Shown here in pieces: positions 52,895 to 62,832 of a stretch of 64,000 nt of DNA; within the stretch, counting starts at the first letter, position 1, and every line of letters begins with the position of its first letter. This stretch comes from Bdellovibrio sp. 28-41-41. GTDB taxonomy: Bacteria > Bdellovibrionota > Bdellovibrionia > Bdellovibrionales > Bdellovibrionaceae. The notes beneath the pieces are model-generated. The model did not search any database, was not told the origin of the DNA, and was given only the letters and a program-made list of their open reading frames with translations. The DNA lies in assembly GCA_002256935.1 (NCBI GenBank), contig NCGL01000006.1, positions 1-64,000 of the forward strand, given 5' to 3'. Position numbers and translations under genes: made by a program.

Positions 52895-54738
52895 GTCACG
52901 TCTCCTAGCAATGTTTTAATATGTTTAACGATGGTATCTGCTGTGATTGGTGTTCCATCGTAGTGTTTCACTGAACTTAAATGAAGAGTCGTATCAGGCA
53001 TTTCCATTTTTAATAATTCGAACATTTGTCCATCGCGATTTTGATCAACAACGAAAACGCGTTCGTGAGATTTAATAAATTGTAGAACAGAATCGTTGAA
53101 AGGAACCGCGCGAACACGGCAGTAATCGAAACCCAGATTCTGTTTATTCAATAAATACATAGCTTCTTTCACCGACATATCGCTGGAACCGAAAGCGATG
53201 ATTCCATATTTGTTTTTGCAAACTGATTTCACAGCAGTGCCAGCAGTTAGTTCAGCTGATTTTAAGTTTTTTGAATCACAGAACACAGGACCTGGTACAT
53301 AGTTCTTAGCCGTTTGCCATTTTTTAGCTAAACGATCTAAGATGTAGAGATACTCATCGCTTTTTTCTGTGTAGGCAGCACGACGGTTGTGGCCGCTGCC
53401 ACGAGTGAAAAACGCCGCTTTATCGCTTTGTGTGCCAGGAAGAGTGCGGTAGGCGATGCCATCGCCATCGACATCGGCATAGCGTTCGTACTGAGTGACT
53501 TTTTCTAAATCAGCCGCCGTTAAAACTTTGCCGCGATCGTATGGTTTTTCAGGGTAGTCCCATTTATCTTCCATCCAAAGATTCATACCTAAATCTAAGT
53601 CACTTAATACGATTACTAATTGTTGGAGGCGCTCTGCGACGTCAAACGCAGTCTGACCAAAATCAAAACATTCTTTGATCGTTCCAGGAATCAGGCACGG
53701 GTGTTTTGTGTCACCATGAGAAAGTAAAACCGAAGACAGTAAATCACCTTGCGCAGTCCGTGTAGGCATACCTGTCGAAGGACCCATACGCTGTACGTTC
53801 CAAATAACTGCTGGGATTTCCGTGAAGTAAGAAAATCCTGCAGATTCAGCCATCAAACTTAATCCGGGACCAGAAGTCGCTGTGATGCTGCGAGCACCAG
53901 ACCAGCCCGCACCAATCACCATACACATAGCAGATAGTTCATCTTCTGCCTGAACGACGGCGAATTTGTTTTTTCCACTTTCGTCTTTGCGATACTTGTT
54001 AGCAAACTTGATATAGTTTTCAACAATCGAGCTAGATGGAGTAATTGGATACCAAGCTGTGAATGTACAACCGCCAAATAACCAGCCCAGGGCACCAGCG
54101 GCGTTTCCATCCATCATAATTTTATTTCTATTGCGATCCGATTTTTCCGCTTTAAATAGGAATGGTAACGTGATGTTTTCTTGCGCGTAGGCGAAACCAT
54201 TTTCAGAGGCTTTGCGATTTACTTCGATAACAGATTCTTTGCCTTCGAATTGATCGGCAATTGTATCGTTCAATGTGGGAATATCGATACCCAACAATTG
54301 TGCGAGCACACCCACGTAAACCATGTTGATCACAAGTTTTTTAATTTTGATAGAGTCTGTCGATTTATCGACAAGAGGCTTGAAAGAAATAGGAATCAAA
54401 TGAACTTCTTGAATATCTGGAGTCAATTCTGGTTTGATACCTAAGTCAGAATTGTAAATAAAATAACCGCCATTTTTTACGGTTTTTAGATCTTCTTTTA
54501 ATGTCGTTGGATTCATAGCTACAAAAATGTCGGCGTGTTCACGACGAGCTACAAAGCCCTTTTCATCCGCACGAATCCAGAACCATGTTGGTAAGCCCGC
54601 GATGTTAGATGGAAATACATTTTTGCCACCAACCGGAATCCCCATGCGAAATAATGATTTCAATAGAATGCTGTTCGCGGACTGGGACCCGCTTCCGTTG
54701 ACTGTGGCGACTGAAATAACAAAATTATTGATGTTCAT
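52891..54738 (-). CDS. 2-oxoacid:ferredoxin oxidoreductase, fused gamma-alpha subunit
   Basis: A 615-residue subunit. The N-terminal 190 residues are the gamma part (NGSGSQSANSILLKSLFRMGI) and the rest the alpha part (GNAAGALGWLFGGCTFTAWYPITPSSSI, GPGLSLMAESAGFSYFTEIP, GPSTGMPTRTAQGDL). It binds the 2-oxoacid and CoA. There is no ferredoxin-like delta subunit in the operon. The start is 65 bases from the divergent gcdH. Confidence 0.9.
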   Translation of the reverse strand: MNINNFVISVATVNGSGSQSANSILLKSLFRMGIPVGGKNVFPSNIAGLPTWFWIRADEKGFVARREHADIFVAMNPTTLKEDLKTVKNGGYFIYNSDLGIKPELTPDIQEVHLIPISFKPLVDKSTDSIKIKKLVINMVYVGVLAQLLGIDIPTLNDTIADQFEGKESVIEVNRKASENGFAYAQENITLPFLFKAEKSDRNRNKIMMDGNAAGALGWLFGGCTFTAWYPITPSSSIVENYIKFANKYRKDESGKNKFAVVQAEDELSAMCMVIGAGWSGARSITATSGPGLSLMAESAGFSYFTEIPAVIWNVQRMGPSTGMPTRTAQGDLLSSVLLSHGDTKHPCLIPGTIKECFDFGQTAFDVAERLQQLVIVLSDLDLGMNLWMEDKWDYPEKPYDRGKVLTAADLEKVTQYERYADVDGDGIAYRTLPGTQSDKAAFFTRGSGHNRRAAYTEKSDEYLYILDRLAKKWQTAKNYVPGPVFCDSKNLKSAELTAGTAVKSVCKNKYGIIAFGSSDMSVKEAMYLLNKQNLGFDYCRVRAVPFNDSVLQFIKSHERVFVVDQNRDGQMFELLKMEMPDTTLHLSSVKHYDGTPITADTIVKHIKTLLGDVT

Positions 54739-54802
54739 GGGAAAAGTCGTAACATGATTTTCGTCCGTCTAAAACTGATATTTTTAACCTAGGGAGCATA
54801 GA

Positions 54803-55969
54803 GTGAAAGCTTTTGAGTCCGTCGATTTTCTTGATTTAAACAGTGAATTGTCGCCCGAAGAGATTCTGATTCGAGACACTGTCCGTCAATATGTTAACAA
54901 AGAGATCATGCCTAGAATTGCCGATGATTACGAGAGAGGCATTTTTCCTAAAGATTTGATTCCAGGTTTAGCAGAACTAGGGACTTTAGGTTCAACAATT
55001 CAGGGTTATGGCTGTGCGGGTGTAAATTATACGGCTTACGGCTTGATCATGCAGGAATTAGAGCGAGCCGACAGTGGCATTCGATCTTTTGTCAGTGTAC
55101 AGGGTGCGCTGTGCATGTTCCCCATTGCTGAATTTGGTAGCGAAGAATTAAAGAAAAAGTATTTACCTAAAATGGCTAAAGGAGAATGGATCGGCTGCTT
55201 TGGTTTAACTGAACCTGATTTTGGTAGCAATCCAGCGGGTATGCGCACCACGGCCATTAAAGACGGTAACGAATATGTTCTTAACGGATCAAAAATGTGG
55301 ATCACTAATGGCGGCATCAGTCAGCTGGCTATCGTTTGGGCACGTGACGAACGTGGTAAGGTTATTGGTTTAGTTGTTGATCGTGAATTGAAAGGTTTTA
55401 AAGTCAGAAATATCGAGAAAAAGTTTTCTTTAAAAGCATCGGTAACGAGTGAATTAATTTTCGAAGATTGCCGAGTGCCGGCTTCGAACAAGCTCAATGT
55501 TGAAGGATTAAAAGGTCCATTTGCCTGTTTGAACAACGCGCGATTTGGTATCTCGTGGGGTGTGATAGGTGCGTCGATGGCGTGCTATGACGAAGCCGTT
55601 AACTATGCTAAAACACGAATACAATTTGACAAACCAATCGCTGGATTTCAATTAGTCCAAGCCAAACTGGTCGAGATGCTAACTGACATTACCCTCGCGC
55701 AATCATTGGCGCTGAGAATCGGGCGATTAAAAGATAGCGGGAAATGCACAGCTCAACAAATTTCGATGGCTAAGATGAACAATGTATCTAAGGCACTGAA
55801 GCATGCGCGTATGTGCCGGGATATTTTAGGTGCCAGCGGAATTACATTCGAATATCAATGTGCCCGTCACATGTTAAATTTGGAAAGCGTCAACACGTAT
55901 GAAGGTACTGAGGATATTCACCGCTTGGTTCTGGGCGAATACATCACCGGCATACCAGCGTATAAGTAA
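54803..55969 (+). CDS. gcdH: Glutaryl-CoA dehydrogenase
   Basis: A 388-residue acyl-CoA dehydrogenase with FGLTEPDFGSNPAGMRT, WITNGGISQLAIVWARD and the C-terminal NTYEGTEDIHRLVLGEYITG, where the glutamate is the catalytic base. The pattern fits glutaryl-CoA dehydrogenase, which converts glutaryl-CoA to crotonyl-CoA in lysine/tryptophan breakdown. GTG start with GGGAG upstream. The stop codon lies in a 13-bp tandem duplication. Confidence 0.88.
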   Translation: MKAFESVDFLDLNSELSPEEILIRDTVRQYVNKEIMPRIADDYERGIFPKDLIPGLAELGTLGSTIQGYGCAGVNYTAYGLIMQELERADSGIRSFVSVQGALCMFPIAEFGSEELKKKYLPKMAKGEWIGCFGLTEPDFGSNPAGMRTTAIKDGNEYVLNGSKMWITNGGISQLAIVWARDERGKVIGLVVDRELKGFKVRNIEKKFSLKASVTSELIFEDCRVPASNKLNVEGLKGPFACLNNARFGISWGVIGASMACYDEAVNYAKTRIQFDKPIAGFQLVQAKLVEMLTDITLAQSLALRIGRLKDSGKCTAQQISMAKMNNVSKALKHARMCRDILGASGITFEYQCARHMLNLESVNTYEGTEDIHRLVLGEYITGIPAYK

Positions 55970-55984
55970 AACGTATAAGTAAAA
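55959..55984 (+). repeat. 13-bp tandem duplication over the gcdH stop
   Basis: CGTATAAGTAAAA occurs twice in a row (55959-55971, 55972-55984). The first copy holds the last codons and TAA of gcdH. Confidence 0.8.
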
Positions 55985-56104
55985 CCGTTACACAAAAAAA
56001 ACTGTACAGTTTATTATCAGTGTTAGTTTTGTTGACGGCTAGGTACAAACTAGCTGTCGTTCGACCGGTGCCGCATTTGCAATCCCTAATGTATGGGGGT
56101 TTTA

Positions 56105-56929
56105 ATGTCGCTGAAGAACAAAATATTGTATTTGTTTTTGTCAGGTTTGATGGTTGTCTCATTTCAGAACTGTGGTCAAAATGGTTCGGTCGGTTTAGAA
56201 ACCCAAGACTTAGGCAAACTCGCAGCAAGCAGTACTGATTTAGTAGATGTTTCAGATGGCAGTGATGTTCAAGCTCCTCCCGCAGACGCAGATGATGACA
56301 GTGATGTTAAGCCACCTGTAGTTATCCCTCCAAAAGATGGTCCTAGAGGCGGCGGCAGTTGCGATGATCGCGATGACGACGACACAAGGGACATTGTGGA
56401 TGCCGATGATGACGGTAATGTAAAAGGCATGAAAATCAGCTGTGCGGATTTGCTAAATGATAGATTCAGCTTGCTGCCTGGCTCAAGCAAATCAAGTTTC
56501 CAAAACACACGCGGATTTTTAAAAGTAGAAAACAAAGATGAAGTGAGTGTCGTAAATCATCGCGGTTTGTTGATCTTAAATAATATCAAAAGTATTTCAA
56601 AAATTGATAACGTCCGCAGCTTATTGATACGCGCGGGTGCGCAGTCGATTAAACAAATTAATAACGTGCGTGCATTATCATTGATCGATTCAAAAAGTAT
56701 CGAATCGGTATCGAATTATCGCGGTTTAGGCTGCTTAAGCGCCAGCGTAGGCGTGATTGAAAACTATCGAGGAATCCTTGAAATCAAAGGCGATTTAGTC
56801 TCAGTAAAAAACTTTAGAGGAATATTAAAAGTCGACGGCAATGTCGGATCAATAGAAAACTTCCGAGGAATATTAGTAGTTTCAGGAAGTGTAAAATCGA
56901 AAAAAGACGTGAAAGTAAGTAACCCATAA
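56105..56929 (+). CDS. Lipoprotein with eight N-x-R-G beta-solenoid-like repeats
   Basis: ATG 56105 with GGGGG five bases ahead gives a lipoprotein with lipobox-like VVSFQNC (residues about 17-23). An acidic Asp-rich region follows (DDDSDVKPPVVIPPKDG, DDRDDDDTRD). From about residue 135, eight repeats of 16-18 residues start with N-x-R-(G/S/A): NTRGFLKV, NHRGLLIL, NVRSLLIR, NVRALSLI, NYRGLGCL, NYRGILEI, NFRGILKV and NFRGILVV. Such repeats could build a right-handed beta solenoid on the cell surface. No known family recognised. Confidence 0.75.
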   Translation: MSLKNKILYLFLSGLMVVSFQNCGQNGSVGLETQDLGKLAASSTDLVDVSDGSDVQAPPADADDDSDVKPPVVIPPKDGPRGGGSCDDRDDDDTRDIVDADDDGNVKGMKISCADLLNDRFSLLPGSSKSSFQNTRGFLKVENKDEVSVVNHRGLLILNNIKSISKIDNVRSLLIRAGAQSIKQINNVRALSLIDSKSIESVSNYRGLGCLSASVGVIENYRGILEIKGDLVSVKNFRGILKVDGNVGSIENFRGILVVSGSVKSKKDVKVSNP

Positions 56930-56960
56930 AAAAAAGCCCTCACGGAAAAAAGTGAGGGCT
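56927..56960 (-). terminator. Intrinsic terminator for the minus-strand subtilase gene
   Basis: AGCCCTCAC (56935-56943) and GTGAGGGCT (56952-56960) form a perfect 9-bp stem. On the minus strand it is followed by eight T (56934-56927), so it stops transcription of the subtilase; it may work for both directions. Confidence 0.8.
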
Positions 56961-56994
56961 CTATCGAAGACCCTGGGGCCAGAACCTGGTGTAA

Positions 56995-58467
56995 CTAGTA
57001 CTTCATCAAATTCACAAGATTCAACTTCCCACCGCTAGATACTTTCCCTTTAAGTGAAGAAATCGGTGCTGCTGAATTCAAAATAGCAGCCTTAACTTCT
57101 GCCATTGTTTTGTCAGGATACTGTGCCCAGTACAGAGCCGCTGCGCCCGCAACATGGGGAGCCGCCATACTTGTTCCTTCCCAAACCGCTAAGAATGGAA
57201 TCGGTTGATCCGAGTATTTTCCACCAACCACTGTGCTGTAAATTTTCACGCCGGGAGCGCCGATGTGAACTGTTTTAACGCCGTAGTTTGAGAATTTACC
57301 TAATTGGTTTTTCGTATCAATCGCAGCGACGCTGATGATATTTGAGTAAGGGTAACTAGCCGGATACGCTGGACGAGCCGCTGTATCATTGTCATAACCT
57401 TTGCCTTGAAAGCCGTTACCAGCGGCTACGATAAACAACACACCTTTAGATTCAGCATACTGAATCGCATCGCGAAGAGCTTTGTTTTCTGTTGGTTCAC
57501 TTGCATCTTCGCCCATTGAGCCCCACGAGTTATTTAAAACTTTTGCGCCATTATCAACTGCGTAGCGAATCGCTTTGATTGCTGCTGAAGTCACGCCCGT
57601 GCCTTTTTCAGAAATAAATCTAAGCGCCATGATTTGTGCATTGGGAGCCACGCCCGAAATACCTAAACCATTGTTGCCACGAGCTGCAATATTTCCCGCA
57701 CAGTGAGTTCCGTGACCTGGGTTGCCGCCGCCTAAAAGTAATTGCCATGCGGCCACTGATTTATCATAAGGAAGTGAATCGTTCCCTGCGAAATCATAGC
57801 CAACTACGTCATCAACATAGCCGTTACCATCGTCATCAATTTTGTTGGTTGCTTTGTCTCTGCCTTGTGCATCTTTTCCAGTTTCGCCCGGATTGCGCCA
57901 CATGTTGGGCACTAAATCGGGGTGAGTGTAATCAACGCCCGAATCGATCACGGCCACTACGATTGTTTTGTTGTTTTTAGCCACTGGCCACATTTGAGTT
58001 GCGCCCATGTCGAGCATGCCCCATTGTTTGTTTATTAAAGGATCGCGAGCGGCGCCTGAGTTTGGTGATTGAGGAATTAAAGGGTTATCACCTTTAGCTT
58101 TGGCCATAAGCTGTGGGTTTTTCATCAAGTAGTCCATTACTTGAGCCTTTTGGTCTTGGCCATCCGCTTTAAATGTTTCGATTAGACCCAATTCATAATC
58201 GGGCTGAACGTACTCGATATTTTGATTCTTTAGTAATGGAGCTGATGCGGCATTTTTGCCCGACACTAGAACCATTTGTTCTGTGATGACCTCTACTTTT
58301 TGGTCGGCATTGGCTTTGGTGCCCGACATAACCGACTTTTTCATCGCGGTCTGTAGGTCGCGAGTCGATTTGAACTTCACTAGATAATTGATTTGTTTGC
58401 TTTCCAAAGTTTGCGAGAAACTTGGTATAGCGATGGCGATAGCTGCTAAAATTAATAGAGCTTTCAT
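56995..58467 (-). CDS. Secreted subtilisin-like serine protease
   Basis: A 490-residue protease: signal peptide (MKALLILAAIAIAIPSFS), an inhibitor-I9-like propeptide (YLVKFKSTRDLQTAMKK) and an S8 catalytic domain with Asp in VVAVIDSGVDYTHPDL, His in GHGTHCAGNIA and Ser in GTSMAAPHVAGAA. NNSWG carries the oxyanion Asn. It should be secreted and active after propeptide removal. AAGGAGGG lies four bases before the ATG. A terminator follows at 56927-56960. Confidence 0.95.
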   Translation of the reverse strand: MKALLILAAIAIAIPSFSQTLESKQINYLVKFKSTRDLQTAMKKSVMSGTKANADQKVEVITEQMVLVSGKNAASAPLLKNQNIEYVQPDYELGLIETFKADGQDQKAQVMDYLMKNPQLMAKAKGDNPLIPQSPNSGAARDPLINKQWGMLDMGATQMWPVAKNNKTIVVAVIDSGVDYTHPDLVPNMWRNPGETGKDAQGRDKATNKIDDDGNGYVDDVVGYDFAGNDSLPYDKSVAAWQLLLGGGNPGHGTHCAGNIAARGNNGLGISGVAPNAQIMALRFISEKGTGVTSAAIKAIRYAVDNGAKVLNNSWGSMGEDASEPTENKALRDAIQYAESKGVLFIVAAGNGFQGKGYDNDTAARPAYPASYPYSNIISVAAIDTKNQLGKFSNYGVKTVHIGAPGVKIYSTVVGGKYSDQPIPFLAVWEGTSMAAPHVAGAAALYWAQYPDKTMAEVKAAILNSAAPISSLKGKVSSGGKLNLVNLMKY

Positions 58468-58807
58468 TGAACCCTCCTTGTGTTTTGACCTTCTCCGAAC
58501 ACACCCTTGTTTTCGAAGTTTTTTGCTTTAAGATCAAAGTCGAGTCTCATTAAAGTTCGAATACGCGCGTTTGTCTAAGAGTTTCTGCGAAAAATTTCAG
58601 CAATTGCAAAACTTTTTAGCATTTTCTTATGCGTTTTCTTGGTCATTTTTATAGGCAAATTGAGAGCCGTTTTCATCGCCAATTTTCCATCCCTTTTTAA
58701 GCAGCTAAGCCTGCAGTTTTACAAATGAACTTCTGTGAATAATCCGGTTGTCAGGTCGGAAAAATTAAAGTAACCATTATATGTCTAGATGAAAACGAGG
58801 TGAAAAT
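58468..58807. other. Divergent intergenic region between subtilase and nuoB
   Basis: 340 AT-rich bases carry the start regions of two divergent transcripts. GAGG lies ahead of nuoB. I see no convincing -35/-10 pair in either direction and no open frame; in particular there is no nuoA. Confidence 0.5.
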
Positions 58808-59350
58808 ATGGCCGATAAAAGTGTTGACGAACTGTCACGTTCTTTTGCGTTCACAACCAAATTGGATGCGATCGTCGCCTGGGGTAGAAAAAATGCATTG
58901 TGGCCATTGCCTTACGGTACTGCCTGCTGTGGTATTGAATTGATGAGCGTTATGGGTCCACGTTATGACTTAGCTCGTTTCGGAGCGGAAGTTGTTCGTT
59001 TCAGCCCACGCCAAGCGGACTTACTTCTTGTGGCGGGTACGATCACAGAAAAAATGGCACCCATCTTGGTTCGTATTTACGAACAAATGCTAGAACCAAA
59101 ATATGTTCTTTCTATGGGGGCGTGTGCAAGTTCCGGTGGTTTCTATCGCGCGTACCACGTACTTCAAGGCGCTGATAAAGTTATCCCAGTTGATGTTTAC
59201 GTTCCTGGTTGCCCTCCAACTCCGGAAGCGGTGTTAGATGGTATCATGTTGTTGCAACGAATGATTGCTACGAATCAGCCTCGTCCTTGGCGCGACAACT
59301 GGAAAAATCCTTATGAAGCTAATCTTATTCAAGCAGGATCAGGCACATGA
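58808..59350 (+). CDS. nuoB: NADH-quinone oxidoreductase subunit B
   Basis: A 180-residue NuoB with the N2 4Fe-4S site: GTACCGIE, then MGACASSGG and [10 protein letters not shown], giving the Cys-Cys-Cys-Cys pattern. It receives electrons near quinone. First gene of the operon; nuoA is not upstream. ATGA overlap with nuoCD. Confidence 0.97.
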   Translation: MADKSVDELSRSFAFTTKLDAIVAWGRKNALWPLPYGTACCGIELMSVMGPRYDLARFGAEVVRFSPRQADLLLVAGTITEKMAPILVRIYEQMLEPKYVLSMGACASSGGFYRAYHVLQGADKVIPVDVYVPGCPPTPEAVLDGIMLLQRMIATNQPRPWRDNWKNPYEANLIQAGSGT

Positions 59351-61029
59351 ATCGCATTGAAGAATTAAAAAGTGATTTAGATAAACATTTCAACACCAAC
59401 CAATATCGCTTTTCGCATGCGGTAGGTGATGATGTTTTAGAAATTCCAAAAGAAGACGTAATTCCAGTTTTGCGCCATTTGAAAGTAAATCAAAAATTTG
59501 ATTTCTTAATGGACGTATGCGGAGTGGATTTTCCAAATCGTGAAAAGCGTTTTGATGTGGTGTATGCTTTATTCTCGTCTCGTGATGGTCGTCGCTTGCG
59601 TGTGAAAACTCAGCTAGCCGATGGCGATCATGTGGAAACGGCTACTAAAGTTTGGAAAGGGGCTGACTGGTTTGAGCGTGAAGCTTATGACATGTTCGGT
59701 ATTCGGTTCCAAGGTCACCCTAATTTAAGAAAAATTTTAACTCATCATCAGTTCCAAGGTCATCCTCTTCGTAAAGACTACGAAGCCGATCGCCAACAAC
59801 ACTGCACTGATGTTTTACCAGTTCATTTTGATAACGATGGTGATGAGCGCGGCGACGTGTTGAATGAAAATCTAGTTCCGATCAACATCGGTCCGTCACA
59901 TCCAGCGATGCACGGAACATTGCGTGTGATGGCTGAATTGGATGGCGAGACTATTGTGCGCGCGAATTGCGAAATTGGTTTCTTGCACCGTTGTTTTGAA
60001 AAAATGGCGGAAACTCATCCGTACAATCAAGTTATCCCGTACACAGATCGTTTGAATTACTGTTCGGCACCAATGAATAACGTTGGTTACTGCAAAACAG
60101 TCGAGCGTCTTTTAGGAATTGAAATTCCACCTAAAGCGCAGGCGATGCGTGTTATTCTTTGCGAACTTTCTCGTATTATCGATCACATTATTTCTGTTGG
60201 TACTGGCGGCGTGGATTTAGGTGCCTTAACGGCGTTCTTCCATTTGTTCACGTACCGTGAAAAAGTGTACACGTTATTTGAACGTCTTTGCGGCGCTCGC
60301 CTAACGGTTTCGATGACTCGCGTAGGTGGCATGGCTCAAGATGCACCCGATGGCTGGTTCGATGAAGTCATGGCATTCTGTAAAGAAATGCGCGTGGCAG
60401 TTGATGAAATCGATCGTTTGTTTATTTCTAATAAAATCTTTATCAAACGTACTCAAGGTGTTTCTCCCGTTACGGCGGCTGAAGCGATTTCTTGGGGATA
60501 CACTGGTCCTCTATTAAGAGCGTGCGGTGTGAATTTAGATTTACGTAAGACATCTCCTTACTATGGATACGATGGTTTAAATTTTGACGTTCCAGTAGGT
60601 ACAAACGGCGACATCTATGATCGTTACTTAGTTCGTATAGAAGAAATGAAACAAAGTATCCGTATCATTGAACAAGTTTGCAAAAACGTACCAGGCGGTG
60701 ATTACACAGTTCGCGATAAAGGTATCGTTCTTCCTGAAAAGAAAGACGTGTACGGAAATATCGAAGGTTTGATGAATCACTTCATGCTTGTGATCAAAGG
60801 CTTACGTCCGCCTGTCGGCGAAGTTTACGATGCAACAGAAGCCGCTAATGGCGAGCTTGGTTTCTACTTAGTCAGCGATGGTTCAGCGAACCCATACCGC
60901 CTAAAAGTAAGACCACCATGCTTTGCGATTTACCAATCGTTCCCATCAGTCGTTAAGGGAATTATGTTAGCGGACGCGATTGCAACTGTAGCCAGCATGA
61001 ACGTTATTGCCGGCGAATTAGATAGATAA
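59347..61029 (+). CDS. nuoCD: NADH-quinone oxidoreductase fused subunits C and D
   Basis: A 560-residue fusion. Residues 1-about 165 are NuoC ([29 protein letters not shown]), and from about 170 NuoD ([66 protein letters not shown]). These peripheral-arm parts form the quinone site. E. coli also has a fused nuoCD. Starts four bases inside nuoB. Confidence 0.96.
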   Translation: MNRIEELKSDLDKHFNTNQYRFSHAVGDDVLEIPKEDVIPVLRHLKVNQKFDFLMDVCGVDFPNREKRFDVVYALFSSRDGRRLRVKTQLADGDHVETATKVWKGADWFEREAYDMFGIRFQGHPNLRKILTHHQFQGHPLRKDYEADRQQHCTDVLPVHFDNDGDERGDVLNENLVPINIGPSHPAMHGTLRVMAELDGETIVRANCEIGFLHRCFEKMAETHPYNQVIPYTDRLNYCSAPMNNVGYCKTVERLLGIEIPPKAQAMRVILCELSRIIDHIISVGTGGVDLGALTAFFHLFTYREKVYTLFERLCGARLTVSMTRVGGMAQDAPDGWFDEVMAFCKEMRVAVDEIDRLFISNKIFIKRTQGVSPVTAAEAISWGYTGPLLRACGVNLDLRKTSPYYGYDGLNFDVPVGTNGDIYDRYLVRIEEMKQSIRIIEQVCKNVPGGDYTVRDKGIVLPEKKDVYGNIEGLMNHFMLVIKGLRPPVGEVYDATEAANGELGFYLVSDGSANPYRLKVRPPCFAIYQSFPSVVKGIMLADAIATVASMNVIAGELDR

Positions 61030-61048
61030 ATATTTAAAGAGGGATTCA

Positions 61049-61543
61049 ATGTTAGAAACTGCGAAATCTACATTTCAACTGTCTGCGGAAGGTCTAGCGG
61101 AAGTCAAAAAAGAATTGGCTCGCTATGAAATCAAAGACTCGGCAATCATTCCGGCTTTGTACGTGGCACAGAAAGAGAACAAAGGTTTTATCACCACAGC
61201 GGTGATTCATCATTTAGGACAAGTGATGGATATTCCGGTGAGTAAAATTAACGAAGTATTTAAATTCTACACTATGTTCAATCAAGTTCCTGTTGGTAAA
61301 CATCACGTTCAGGTTTGCACGAATATTTCATGCGCACTTGAAGGTGGACGCGAACTAACAAATCACATCTGCCACGAGCTAGGTGTGAAATTAGGTGAAG
61401 TGACTGCGGATGGTCGTTTCTCTGTATCACGTGTTGAATGTCTTGGTTCGTGCGGAACAGCACCGATGATGCAAGTAAATACAAAGTACTATGAAAGTTT
61501 AACTCCAGAATCAGCAATGAATATTCTTCGAGGTATGAAATAA
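61049..61543 (+). CDS. nuoE: NADH-quinone oxidoreductase subunit E
   Basis: A 164-residue thioredoxin-like 2Fe-2S subunit with CTNISCALEGG and VECLGSCGTAPMMQVN, the C-x4-C and C-x3-C cluster ligands. It passes electrons from FMN in the NuoEF module. Starts 19 bases after nuoCD; ends on the first base of nuoF. Confidence 0.96.
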   Translation: MLETAKSTFQLSAEGLAEVKKELARYEIKDSAIIPALYVAQKENKGFITTAVIHHLGQVMDIPVSKINEVFKFYTMFNQVPVGKHHVQVCTNISCALEGGRELTNHICHELGVKLGEVTADGRFSVSRVECLGSCGTAPMMQVNTKYYESLTPESAMNILRGMK

Positions 61544-62832
61544 TGGAAACTAAATTACTTACTGAATTTTATCATTTAGATGAATTTCGTTTTTTAGATG
61601 GCTACAAAAAAAATGGTGGCTACGTAAATCTAGAAAAAGCTTTGAAAATGCAGCCTCAAGCCATCATCGATGAAGTTAAAGCCAGCGGTCTACGTGGCCG
61701 TGGCGGAGCGGGTTTTTCGACAGGTATGAAATGGAGTTTCTTACCGAAAAATAATGAACCAAGATATCTGGTATGTAACGCCGATGAAGGCGAGCCTGGT
61801 ACTTTCAAAGATCGTTTGATGATGGAGCGCGCTCCACACCAACTGATCGAAGGTATGATTATGTCGGCATTCGCAGTCGGTTCGAAAAAAAGTTACATCT
61901 ACGTTCGCGGTGAATATTACTATCCAGTTGAAGTCCTAGAGCAAGCGGTACAAGAGGCTTACAAAGCTGGCTACCTTGGTAAAAATATTTTAGGTTCTGG
62001 TTTTGATCACGATATGGACGTGTACCGCGGCGCGGGCGCTTACATTTGTGGTGAAGAGACAGGTTTGATTTCTTCTTTGGAAGGTCAAAAAGGTCAGCCC
62101 AAATTAAAACCTCCGTTCCCAGCAGTAAAAGGTTACTTACAAAAACCAACGATCGTTAATAACGTGGAAACATTAGCGGCTGTGAAATACATCATCCGTG
62201 ATGGCGCGGCTGCTTATAAAAAATTCGGGACTGAAAAATCACCAGGTACAAAGTTATTTTCATTAAGTGGTAATGTTCGTAAGCCAGGTAACTACGAAGT
62301 GAATTTAGGTTATTCTTTGAATGATCTAATCAATAATGAGGGCGGCGGAATGAAACCGGGCCGTAAATTAAAAGCCGTTATTCCTGGTGGATCATCAGCT
62401 CCGGTTCTAACAGCGGAAGAAGCGTCGAGAGCAACTATGGATTACGAATGCCTAGCGCAAATGGGAACTATGTTAGGTTCTGGTGCGGTTATCGTTATCG
62501 ATGATTCGCAATGTATGGTCGATATGTTGGGCGTATTGATGCACTTCTATCACCATGAATCATGTGGTCAGTGTACTCCGTGCCGTGAAGGTACGGGCTG
62601 GTTAAATAAAATCACTCATTCAATTCTTGAAGGTAAAGGTCGTTTGCAAGATATCGATCTGCTAGTGAAGGTAGCTGACAATATGAAAGGTCGTACAATC
62701 TGCGCTCTTTCGGATGCAGCGGCATTACCAGTGTTGAGTTTCGTAACTAAATTTAGAGATGAATTTGAATTCTATGTACGCGAAGGTCGTTCAAAAGTGA
62801 GAGGAAGCTTCTATGCCCAAATGCACCATTAA
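61543..62832 (+). CDS. nuoF: NADH-quinone oxidoreductase subunit F
   Basis: A 429-residue subunit binding NADH, FMN and one 4Fe-4S cluster: GLRGRGGAGFSTGMKWSF, NADEGEPGTFKDR, GAGAYICGEETGLISSLEG and ESCGQCTPCREGTGW. It takes electrons from NADH. Ends 20 bases inside nuoG. Confidence 0.97.
   Translation: METKLLTEFYHLDEFRFLDGYKKNGGYVNLEKALKMQPQAIIDEVKASGLRGRGGAGFSTGMKWSFLPKNNEPRYLVCNADEGEPGTFKDRLMMERAPHQLIEGMIMSAFAVGSKKSYIYVRGEYYYPVEVLEQAVQEAYKAGYLGKNILGSGFDHDMDVYRGAGAYICGEETGLISSLEGQKGQPKLKPPFPAVKGYLQKPTIVNNVETLAAVKYIIRDGAAAYKKFGTEKSPGTKLFSLSGNVRKPGNYEVNLGYSLNDLINNEGGGMKPGRKLKAVIPGGSSAPVLTAEEASRATMDYECLAQMGTMLGSGAVIVIDDSQCMVDMLGVLMHFYHHESCGQCTPCREGTGWLNKITHSILEGKGRLQDIDLLVKVADNMKGRTICALSDAAALPVLSFVTKFRDEFEFYVREGRSKVRGSFYAQMHH

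Noticed and set aside
56966-56990. GGGGCCAGAACCTGG near the subtilase end
   Set aside because: It resembles the GTGCCAGGTCC repeat only loosely and has no pair.
57636-57980. 114-codon plus-strand frame
   Set aside because: It is opposite the catalytic core of the subtilase.
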